Origin: Oscillibacter sp.
GTDB lineage: Bacteria > Bacillota > Clostridia > Oscillospirales > Oscillospiraceae
Assembly: GCA_014799855.1 (NCBI GenBank)
Contig: JAAVHG010000141.1
Location: forward strand, 1 to 6,297
Direction: 5' to 3'
DNA: 6,297 nt
Positions 1 to 4,270 of the stretch are shown piece after piece (positions within the stretch are counted from its first letter, which is position 1; every line of letters starts with the position of its first letter). The position numbers were made by a program, and so were the translations under genes. The notes beneath the pieces are model-generated. The model saw only the letters and a program-made list of their open reading frames with translations. It had not been told where the DNA came from and made no database searches.

Positions 1-1
1 G

Positions 2-187
2 ACAAGGAGTATTTTTCCTGCCCCTGATTTATGTCCTACCTCGACTTTTCCAACTGTCCGGGGTTATTTGGGTGCAACCAGCGGCGGACCTGTTGACAAC
101 AGCAGTTACTATGATTTTTTCAGTCAAGATCAATCGTGCTTTGACCGTGGAAACTCCTGCATATTCACAAGGGGTGAACCGAACTGA
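2..187 (+). CDS. C-terminal end of an unrecognised protein, cut by the window edge
   Basis: The frame beginning at base 2 stays open for 61 codons to a TGA at 185-187; its start lies outside the window. I do not recognise the product. The visible tail is rich in Gly, Ser, Phe, Tyr and Asp, has three cysteines (two near the end, in a QSCFDRGNSC stretch), and shows no clear membrane segment. Two points argue that it is real: the frame is open throughout, and its stop overlaps the proposed CTG start of the next gene as CTGA, the geometry of translationally coupled genes. Against it, an open run of 61 codons can occur by chance. If real, it was co-transcribed with the metal regulator and may belong to metal transport or to the mobile element; that is only an inference from position. 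Confidence 0.4.
   Translation, partial: TRSIFPAPDLCPTSTFPTVRGYLGATSGGPVDNSSYYDFFSQDQSCFDRGNSCIFTRGEPN
169..177 (+). promoter_or_regulatory. Ribosome binding site that points to a CTG start
   Basis: AAGGGGTGA is a good match to the 16S rRNA anti-Shine-Dalgarno region. It ends 6 bases before CTG at 184. The alternative TTG at 214 has a GGAGG at 204-208 only five bases upstream, but starting there would remove conserved metal-binding residues. The site lies inside the upstream reading frame, as expected for coupled genes. Confidence 0.55.
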
Positions 188-552
188 CATTAGGTAAATC
201 CTCGGAGGACTACTTGGAGGCCATTTTGATACTCCACCAGAAAAGAGGAAGTGTCAGATCGGTTGACCTTGCCGGATATATGGGATATTCAAAACCAAGT
301 GTCAGCCATGCGGTAAAGAATCTGCGGACTGGCGGATTTTTGATTGTAGGTGAAAACGGATGCCTTTGTCTGACCGATAAAGGACGAACTGTTTCCGAAA
401 AGATTTATGAACGCCACCAGTTTTTCATGGAGCAGTTAATCGCTGCTGGCGTTGATCGGGAAACAGCAGAGCAAGATGCCCACCAAATAGAACACGCAAT
501 CAGTGACATATCGTTTCAGAAGCTGAAAGAAAAAGCACAGCAGACCGATTAG
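184..552 (+). CDS. DtxR/MntR-family metal-dependent transcriptional regulator, short form
   Basis: A cytoplasmic DNA-binding repressor of metal homeostasis; family members bind Mn(II) or Fe(II) and then shut off uptake genes. From CTG 184 the product is 122 residues, the usual size of the short SH3-less class. Residues 8-60 form the winged helix-turn-helix, with the recognition stretch SKPSVSHAVKNLR at 36-48; residues ~70-115 are the dimerisation domain. Aligned with Bacillus MntR, the metal ligands correspond to D9, E12, H78, H100, E103 and H104; the fourth is Glu in MntR and Cys in DtxR but His here. D9 and E12 lie upstream of the first conventional start (TTG 214), so that start would give a protein lacking ligands. 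No ATG or GTG exists in frame after the TGA at 175. CTG with the AAGGGGTGA site is therefore preferred; a mutated ATG is the alternative. Its target genes are not visible. The gene is more AT-rich than the cysK and CoA genes, suggesting transfer. Confidence 0.88.
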   Translation: MTLGKSSEDYLEAILILHQKRGSVRSVDLAGYMGYSKPSVSHAVKNLRTGGFLIVGENGCLCLTDKGRTVSEKIYERHQFFMEQLIAAGVDRETAEQDAHQIEHAISDISFQKLKEKAQQTD

Positions 553-660
553 CGCACATCGGTTTCGCTGTTACAGAAATTGTCTGCCCCGACGGGGAAA
601 GAAAAAACCGTTGGTCGAGGCAGTTAATTTTCTGCGCCCAAATTACATGATGCCAAATCA

Positions 661-692
661 GACGGCGGTTTTCGGTGACGAAAGCCGCCGTC
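661..692 (+). terminator. Strong hairpin, possible terminator of the metal-regulator gene
   Basis: GACGGCGGTTTTC (661-673) pairs with GAAAGCCGCCGTC (680-692) over 13 bp with one G-U pair and a six-base loop. The bases after it (CGATTGTTTACGG) are only weakly T-rich, and it sits about 110 bases past the stop, so it may be an imperfect terminator or another structured element. Confidence 0.4.
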
Positions 693-710
693 CGATTGTT
701 TACGGAACTT

Positions 711-733
711 GCGGCTGATTAGGAGGCAGCCGC
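711..733 (+). promoter_or_regulatory. Hairpin with a ribosome binding site in its loop
   Basis: GCGGCTG (711-717) and CAGCCGC (727-733) form a perfect 7-bp stem. Its nine-base loop contains AGGAGG (721-726), and an ATG follows at 735. The structure could modulate translation of the small frame behind it, but that frame is broken, so the arrangement may be a relic. Confidence 0.35.
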
Positions 734-734
734 T

Positions 735-901
735 ATGAAACGCATAGCAATTCGACAATATCAGGTAAATACCACGCTGTTAAAAAAATCCAGGCTACCG
801 CTTGGGAGAATTGCAACCATGATTATCAACTATACAATGTAAAAGCTAATATCTATACTTTGCAAATCGCCCGGTGGGTCTATGACCTAACATCACCATG
901 A
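735..901 (+). pseudogene. Small frame-broken reading frame of unknown function
   Basis: An AGGAGG site at 721-726 precedes ATG 735. The zero frame gives 35 residues, beginning MKRIAIRQYQ, and stops at 840-842. In the -1 frame the sequence after a seven-A run (782-788) continues openly to a TGA at 899-901 and reads like real protein (TAWENCNHDYQLYNV, then LQIARWVYDL). Joining the two at the A-run gives about 55 residues. I do not recognise the family. The break may be decay of a mobile-element gene by an indel in the A-run. The heptamer A AAA AAA is also in the right phase for programmed -1 slippage. The 3' end overlaps the integrase remnant. Confidence 0.35.
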
Positions 902-969
902 CGCTGGACTATTACACCCGTGTTAATGCCTGTTCCGTAAAGGCAGAGATGGAGCGGCTGGCCGCGTAG
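886..969 (+). pseudogene. C-terminal remnant of a tyrosine recombinase (integrase)
   Basis: After a stop at 883-885 the frame reads PNITMTLDYYTRVNACSVK and continues AEMERLAA to a TAG at 967-969. Tyrosine recombinases of Tn916-like conjugative elements commonly end with a NITMTLNYY-type segment followed by a KAEMERL-type helix. The second tyrosine of LDYYTRV (bases 913-915) aligns with the catalytic tyrosine that attacks DNA. The catalytic Arg/His motifs and everything upstream are absent, and no frame of the preceding 100 bases restores them, so this is a fragment of about 27 codons left after a deletion or rearrangement. It supports the view that the AT-rich left part of the window derives from an integrative element. 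The match is from recall of the family, not from an alignment. Confidence 0.55.
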
Positions 970-977
970 TAAAAAAG

Positions 978-1012
978 AAAGCGAAAGGCCGCTTTTACTA
1001 CTTCCGTACTAC
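978..1012 (+). repeat. Short hairpin and TACTAC direct repeats behind the integrase remnant
   Basis: AAAGCG (978-983) pairs with CGCTTT (990-995), six bp with a six-base loop and a TTTT run at the 3' side, which could act as a weak terminator. It is followed by TACTAC at 996-1001 and again at 1007-1012, eleven bases apart. Spaced short direct repeats just outside an integrase gene resemble arm-type binding sites of Tn916-like integrases; that role is inferred. Confidence 0.3.
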
Positions 1013-1068
1013 GTTTCAGCGCAAAGTCACGCCGGGATATGCTGGTATATGCGAAAAACTCTCCCACA

Positions 1069-1118
1069 CGGCAAATGGCGGAAACGCCTGAAAATCAAGG
1101 TTTTGCCGCCATTTGCCG
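1069..1118. repeat. Perfect 13-bp inverted repeat
   Basis: CGGCAAATGGCGG (1069-1081) is exactly mirrored by CCGCCATTTGCCG (1106-1118), separated by 24 bases. There is no T-run after it, and the spacer is longer than that of a typical recombinase core site. It sits near the boundary between the AT-rich segment and the GC-rich chromosome, so it may be part of an element end. Confidence 0.6.
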
Positions 1119-1147
1119 AGATACATAAGGTTAGAGTGGAAATTTGC

Positions 1148-1177
1148 TTAACATTTGTTATAAAGATTAACTATACT
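1148..1177 (+). promoter_or_regulatory. Candidate promoter facing a stretch without a gene
   Basis: TTAACA (1148-1153) and TATACT (1172-1177), each one mismatch from consensus, are separated by 18 bases in AT-rich DNA. Transcription would start near 1184 and run towards a hairpin at 1259-1285. No plus-strand gene follows. The site could drive a small RNA or be an outward promoter of the former element. Confidence 0.4.
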
Positions 1178-1258
1178 CCCCGTGCCCCAGGCCAAGGAAG
1201 AAGCAGCGCGGCCTTTCGACTACGCCATTTCTTCCAGATAAAAATACTTCTTTATGAG

Positions 1259-1285
1259 GCCCCCCGGAACTGGGCCGGGGCTTTT
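1259..1285. terminator. GC-rich hairpin with TTTT, probable terminator between convergent transcripts
   Basis: GCCCC plus GG (1259-1267, with a two-base bulge) pairs with CCGGGGC (1275-1281), loop AACTGGG, followed by TTTT on the plus strand. It lies 67 bases beyond the stop of the minus-strand Rrf2 gene and about 80 bases downstream of a plus-strand promoter candidate, so it could end transcripts from either side. The T-run favours the plus direction. Confidence 0.45.
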
Positions 1286-1351
1286 GGTATGAATGCGGGG
1301 GCGGGGATGCATGGCCCCAGGCGCGGGGCATGGGCGTGCTCCCTCCTATCG

Positions 1352-1783
1352 TCAAATCACATAATCGTCCCCGCCGGAGCTGTTTTGCAGAAGATCCGCC
1401 AGGGTTACGCTGTCCAGATATTCGTTGATCACCCGGTCCAGCCCCTGCCAAAGGGGCAGCGTCTGGCACGCGGCGGCGCGGGCGCACGGGGCCGCGTCCT
1501 CCTCCAGACAGGCCACCGGGGCCAGGGATTCCTCCGTCAGCCGCAGTATGGCTCCCACCGTGTACTGCTGGGGGTCGCGGGTCAGCTTGTAGCCGCCGCC
1601 CTTCCCCCGCACGCCGCTGAGCAGCTTGGCCTTCACCAGAATCTTGATAATGGCCTCCAGGTATTTTTCGGAGATCTCCTGCCGCTGGGCAATCTCTTTC
1701 AGGGGAATGTACCCCTCCGAGGGGTGCTGGGCCATGTCGGCCATGACGCGCAGGGCGTACCGGCCCTTGGTTGAAATCAGCAT
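1352..1783 (-). CDS. Rrf2-family regulator, CymR/IscR-like, probable controller of cysK
   Basis: A cytoplasmic winged-helix repressor of 143 residues, normal for Rrf2. It opens with the family signature (STKGRYALRVMADMA, residues 4-18); the helix-turn-helix spans about 27-55, with YLE at 41-43 (E43 is the operator-reading residue of IscR), and the wing has GVRGKGGGYKL (57-67). Cysteines C92, C100 and C106 align with the three Fe-S ligands of E. coli IscR (92, 98, 104), with a slightly longer first gap. The protein ends DDYVI: a C-terminal Ile preceded by aromatic and acidic residues resembles the serine acetyltransferase tail that inserts into the CysK active site, and Bacillus CymR, which works in complex with CysK, also ends in Ile. 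The gene is divergent from cysK. The start at 1783 has an AAAGGAAGTGA ribosome site. Fe-S sensing, cysteine sensing through CysK, or both are inferences; membership of Rrf2 is firm. Confidence 0.93.
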   Translation of the reverse strand: MLISTKGRYALRVMADMAQHPSEGYIPLKEIAQRQEISEKYLEAIIKILVKAKLLSGVRGKGGGYKLTRDPQQYTVGAILRLTEESLAPVACLEEDAAPCARAAACQTLPLWQGLDRVINEYLDSVTLADLLQNSSGGDDYVI

Positions 1784-1826
1784 AGCTCACTTCCTTTGTT
1801 CATCCGTTCCCGTACTGCATAAACCT

Positions 1827-1855
1827 ATTATACGGCGTGGTTAGTGGGAGATCAA
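1827..1855 (-). promoter_or_regulatory. Promoter of the Rrf2 regulator gene
   Basis: Read on the minus strand, TTGATC (1855-1850) and a perfect TATAAT (1832-1827) are separated by exactly 17 bases. Transcription would start near 1820, giving a leader of about 36 bases. It is back to back with the cysK promoter. Confidence 0.75.
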
Positions 1856-1857
1856 CC
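1839..1857. promoter_or_regulatory. Possible regulator site over the rrf2 promoter
   Basis: GGTT (1839-1842) and AACC (1854-1857) form an interrupted palindrome with an 11-base centre, overlapping the -35 element and spacer of the regulator's own promoter, where an autorepressor would act. The match is short, and I have no operator consensus for this protein. Confidence 0.2.
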
Positions 1858-1877
1858 CAAATTTTTTCGCGTCCCCC

Positions 1878-1906
1878 TTGACAAAGGAAACCGTCCGGCG
1901 TATAAT
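1878..1906 (+). promoter_or_regulatory. Promoter of cysK, perfect sigma-A consensus
   Basis: TTGACA (1878-1883), a 17-base spacer and TATAAT (1901-1906) match the housekeeping consensus at every position. Transcription would begin near 1913, leaving a leader of about 94 bases. A promoter this strong normally needs a repressor, which fits the divergent Rrf2 gene. Confidence 0.85.
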
Positions 1907-1913
1907 CCATATT

Positions 1914-1939
1914 AACCCAGTTGAAAAGTTGGTATTTAA
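1914..1939. promoter_or_regulatory. Candidate Rrf2 operator at the cysK transcription start
   Basis: Just behind the -10 element lies an AT-rich patch with AACC (1914-1917) facing GGT (1931-1933), and the pentamer AGTTG twice (1919-1923 and 1927-1931). The location at +1 to +27 is right for a roadblock repressor site. The symmetry is weak, so this is a candidate from position more than from sequence. Confidence 0.3.
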
Positions 1940-1943
1940 CGCG

Positions 1944-1969
1944 CCGGGGAGGCCGCGCCCTCCCGCCGG
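1944..1969 (+). other. Hairpin in the cysK leader
   Basis: GGGAGG (1947-1952) pairs with CCTCCC (1959-1964) around a six-base loop, and CCGG on each flank (1944-1947, 1966-1969) offers alternative pairing. No T-run follows, so it is not a terminator. The leader is too short for a T-box or SAM riboswitch. It may protect the 5' end or have no role. Confidence 0.35.
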
Positions 1970-2006
1970 ACAGCGGTGCTTATCCTAAAAAATGGAGGAA
2001 TTTACC

Positions 2007-2954
2007 ATGAGCAAGATTTACACATCCGCCGACCAGCTCATCGGCCACACCCCCCTGCTGGAGCTGACCCACATCGAAAAGCAGGAGGGCCTGGAGGCCC
2101 GGCTTCTGGCGAAGCTGGAATACTTCAACCCGGCGGGCAGCGTAAAAGACCGGATCGCCAAGGCCATGATTGACGACGCGGAGGCCAGGGGACTCCTGCG
2201 GCCCGGCGCGGTCATCATCGAGCCCACCTCCGGCAACACGGGCATCGGCCTTGCCTCCGTGGCCGCCGCCAGGGGCTACCGGATCATTATCGTCATGCCG
2301 GAAACCATGAGCGTGGAGCGCCGCCAGCTGATGCGGGCCTACGGCGCGGAGCTGGTCCTCACCGAGGGGGCCAAGGGCATGAAGGGCGCCATTGCCAAGG
2401 CGGAGGAGCTGGCGGAGCAGACTCCCAACAGCTTTATCCCCGGACAGTTCGTCAATCCCGCCAACCCCGCCGCCCACCGCGCCTCCACAGGCCCGGAGAT
2501 CTGGGAGGACACCGGCGGAAAGGTGGACATCTTCGTGGCCGGAGTGGGCACCGGAGGCACCGTCACCGGAGTGGGGTCCTATTTGAAGAGCCAGAATCCC
2601 GCCGTCCAGGTGGTGGCCGTGGAGCCTGCCTCCTCCCCGGTTCTCAGCAAGGGCACGGCGGGGAGCCACAAAATCCAGGGCATCGGCGCGGGCTTCGTCC
2701 CGGAAGTGCTGGATACCCACGTTTACGACGAGGTGATCCCCGTGGAGGACGGCGACGCCTTCGCCGCCGGAAAGCGGGTGGGCAAGGCGGAAGGGGTGCT
2801 GGTGGGCATCTCCTCCGGCGCGGCGGTCTGGGCCGCTGTCCAGCTGGCCAAACGCCCGGAGAACAAAGGCAAGACCATCGTGGCCCTTCTGCCGGATACC
2901 GGGGACCGCTATCTCTCCACGGCGCTGTTTGCCGGAGGCACGGAGGATGTCTGA
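2007..2954 (+). CDS. cysK: Cysteine synthase A (O-acetylserine sulfhydrylase)
   Basis: A cytoplasmic PLP enzyme that makes L-cysteine and acetate from O-acetyl-L-serine and sulfide, the last step of cysteine synthesis. The product is 315 residues, typical for CysK. Visible motifs are NPAGSVKDR (41-49) with the PLP lysine K47, the substrate loop TSGNTG (74-79), the phosphate-binding GTGGT (181-185), the QGIGAGF loop (224-230) and SSGAA (269-273) with S270 near the PLP ring nitrogen. GQFVNPANP (146-154) matches the family's conserved loop. The start at 2007 is chosen because GGAGG sits at 1994-1998, eight bases upstream; an in-frame ATG at 1992 has no such site. The gene is first in a unit with the metY remnant, overlapping it by eight bases, and is divergent from an Rrf2 regulator whose C-terminal tail looks able to enter the CysK active site. 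No serine acetyltransferase gene is in the window. Confidence 0.96.
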   Translation: MSKIYTSADQLIGHTPLLELTHIEKQEGLEARLLAKLEYFNPAGSVKDRIAKAMIDDAEARGLLRPGAVIIEPTSGNTGIGLASVAAARGYRIIIVMPETMSVERRQLMRAYGAELVLTEGAKGMKGAIAKAEELAEQTPNSFIPGQFVNPANPAAHRASTGPEIWEDTGGKVDIFVAGVGTGGTVTGVGSYLKSQNPAVQVVAVEPASSPVLSKGTAGSHKIQGIGAGFVPEVLDTHVYDEVIPVEDGDAFAAGKRVGKAEGVLVGISSGAAVWAAVQLAKRPENKGKTIVALLPDTGDRYLSTALFAGGTEDV

Positions 2955-3284
2955 CTACAAATTTGAAACCCTCCAGCTCCACGTGGGCCGGGAGCTTCCC
3001 GACCCCGCTACCGGCGCGCGGACCGTGCCCATCTATCAAACCACCAGCTGCGTCTTCCGGAACTCCGCTCACGCCGCCCGGTTCGGCTTGGCGGACGCGG
3101 GAAACATCTGCGGCCGCCTCACCAACTCCACCCAGGACATTTTTGAAAGGCGCATTCCCAGATGAGCCCTGAGGAGATGCTGGACCAGGGCATCAAGCCT
3201 AACACCATCCGCCTGTCTATCGGCGTGGAGCATATCGACGGCATTCTGGCGGATCTGGAGAAGGGCTTCGCCGCGGTCCGGTAA
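2947..3284 (+). pseudogene. metY: O-acetylhomoserine sulfhydrylase, internally deleted and out of frame
   Basis: Intact MetY is a PLP enzyme of ~425 residues making homocysteine from O-acetylhomoserine and sulfide. Here ATG 2947 (GGAGG at 2934-2938, overlapping the cysK stop by eight bases) starts a clear MetY N-terminus: FETLQLHVG, the [12 protein letters not shown] region and [14 protein letters not shown], ending at a TGA at 3163 after 72 codons. Another frame then gives an unmistakable MetY C-terminus from about 3153: [19 protein letters not shown], followed by RLSIGVEHIDGIL and a final FAAVR, stop at 3282-3284. The middle, about 310 residues (~0.9 kb) with the PLP lysine, is missing. The junction lies at about 3148-3156, where the last N-terminal codon (I) and first C-terminal codon (H) share bases. 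Two usual tyrosines are cysteines ([15 protein letters not shown]), consistent with decay. Neither fragment can be active. A misassembly across a short repeat is the alternative. Confidence 0.9.
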
Positions 3285-3317
3285 CGCCGGAGCGGAGATC
3301 CGGCTCTAATAGAACAG

Positions 3318-3362
3318 GAAAAACGTCCTCCGGGAACGCGGTTCCCCGGGGGACGTTTTTTT
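3318..3362 (+). terminator. Strong intrinsic terminator of the cysK unit
   Basis: ACGTCCTCCGGGAAC (3323-3337) pairs with GTTCCCCGGGGGACGT (3341-3356) with one bulge around a GCG loop, followed by a run of seven T (3356-3362). An A-run before the stem makes it potentially bidirectional. It separates the sulfur module from the CoA operon. Confidence 0.9.
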
Positions 3363-3395
3363 GGAATAAAACAAGGCTCAAGTGGAAATTTACTC

Positions 3396-3424
3396 TTGCT
3401 TCTTCCGGCGGGAGACATTATAAT
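3396..3424 (+). promoter_or_regulatory. Promoter of the panT-coaX-coaBC operon
   Basis: TTGCTT (3396-3401), a spacer of exactly 17 bases and a perfect TATAAT (3419-3424). Transcription would start near 3431, giving a leader of about 125 bases before panT. The leader is GC-rich with small possible stems (for example ACGGC 3500-3504 with GCCGT 3518-3522), but I recognise no riboswitch class in it. Confidence 0.7.
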
Positions 3425-3557
3425 ATAACCGCTGTTTTGTCCTGGCCTCCGCCTTGTACGCTGCCGCGGCGGCGAGAGCGGAAGAGTGTCAAGGAGAAAA
3501 CGGCCAAATTACGCCGCGCCGTATCCTTTTGAGGAACGGCAGCAGGAGGTTTTTATC

Positions 3558-4253
3558 ATGAGTAAACAGACCCTTTCCCCCCGCGCGGCCCAGAGCCGGT
3601 CCATCCACGATTTGGTGATCCTGGCTCTCTTCACCGCCATCATCTTTCTGATGAACAGCACGCCCCTGGGCTACATTGACCTGCCCATCATCAAGGCGAC
3701 CCTGATCCATGTGCCGGTGATCATCGGCTCCATTCTCCTGGGTCCCAGGAAGGGGGCTTTCCTGGGCGGCATGTTCGGCCTCACCAGCTTTTTGAAAAAC
3801 TCCATGACGCCCAGCGCCCTGTCCTTCGCCTTCTCTCCCCTGATTCCCGTCTACGGCACGGATCACGGCAGCCCCTGGGCGCTGGTGATCTGCTTCGTCC
3901 CCCGGATTCTGGTGGGCGTGACGCCCTGGCTGACGGTTCAGGCGCTGAAAAAGCTGACCCATAACCACGCGGCGCTCCGTCCGGTTGTGCTGGGCGCTGC
4001 CGGCGTGGTGGGCGCGTTTACCAATACGGCCCTGGTCATGGGCCTGATCTATGTGGCGTTCAAGGACGCTTACGCTTTGCTCCAGGGTGTGGACTCTTCC
4101 GCCGTCATGGGGCTGATTCTGGGCGTTGTGGCCGGAAACGGCGTGCCGGAGGCCATTGTGGCCCTGGTACTGGCTCCCGCCGTGTGCATCCCCCTGATCC
4201 GGGCGCTGAAGCTGGACGCGGCCGGGAAAAAGGCGGTTTTTGCCGCGGAATAA
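3558..4253 (+). CDS. panT: ECF transporter S component, probable pantothenate transporter PanT
   Basis: A membrane protein of 231 residues that captures a vitamin and works with a shared energising module (EcfA, EcfA', EcfT), which is not in this window. After a 15-residue basic leader, hydrophobic segments lie at about 17-34, 48-62, 66-79, 107-124, 143-166 and 184-215, fitting the six-helix S-component fold. The segment PLGYIDLPIIKATLIHVPVI (36-55), then GPRKGAFLGGMFGLTSFLKN (62-81) and LSFAFSPL (88-95), is the pattern of the family found beside CoA genes in Firmicutes. Substrate is inferred from that family and from coaX, 17 bases downstream, and coaBC. The start at 3558 has AGGAGG at 3544-3549; an in-frame GTG at 3486 lacks a ribosome site and adds a hydrophilic stretch unlike the family. 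Riboflavin, folate or another vitamin as substrate is possible but less likely here. Confidence 0.85.
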   Translation: MSKQTLSPRAAQSRSIHDLVILALFTAIIFLMNSTPLGYIDLPIIKATLIHVPVIIGSILLGPRKGAFLGGMFGLTSFLKNSMTPSALSFAFSPLIPVYGTDHGSPWALVICFVPRILVGVTPWLTVQALKKLTHNHAALRPVVLGAAGVVGAFTNTALVMGLIYVAFKDAYALLQGVDSSAVMGLILGVVAGNGVPEAIVALVLAPAVCIPLIRALKLDAAGKKAVFAAE

Positions 4254-4270
4254 AAGAGAGGGAATACCCC

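Noticed and set aside
93..115. TTGACA (93-98) and TATGAT (110-115) as promoter of the metal regulator
   Set aside because: The spacer is only 11 bases, too short for a sigma-A promoter, and the sequence lies inside an apparent upstream coding frame.
1049..1774. Plus-strand open frame across the Rrf2 gene
   Set aside because: It runs antisense to a clear Rrf2 regulator and has no family motif; the start has no good ribosome site.
1167..1790. Second minus-strand frame over the Rrf2 gene
   Set aside because: It overlaps the same strand in a different frame and gives a Gly/Arg/Pro-rich sequence; the 143-residue Rrf2 frame holds all conserved residues.
1907..2006. T-box or SAM riboswitch in the cysK leader
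   Set aside because: The leader is under 100 bases, has no T-box sequence and no terminator before the gene; only a simple hairpin is visible.
1980..2720. Long open frame on the minus strand over cysK
   Set aside because: It is antisense to a well-conserved enzyme, encodes a low-complexity Gly/His/Arg-rich product with no known motif, and reflects high GC at third codon positions.
3432..3557. Riboswitch (for example a pan-type motif or a vitamin-binding class) ahead of panT
   Set aside because: I could form only short, unremarkable stems and saw no class-specific conserved bases. A covariance-model search would be needed to reopen this.
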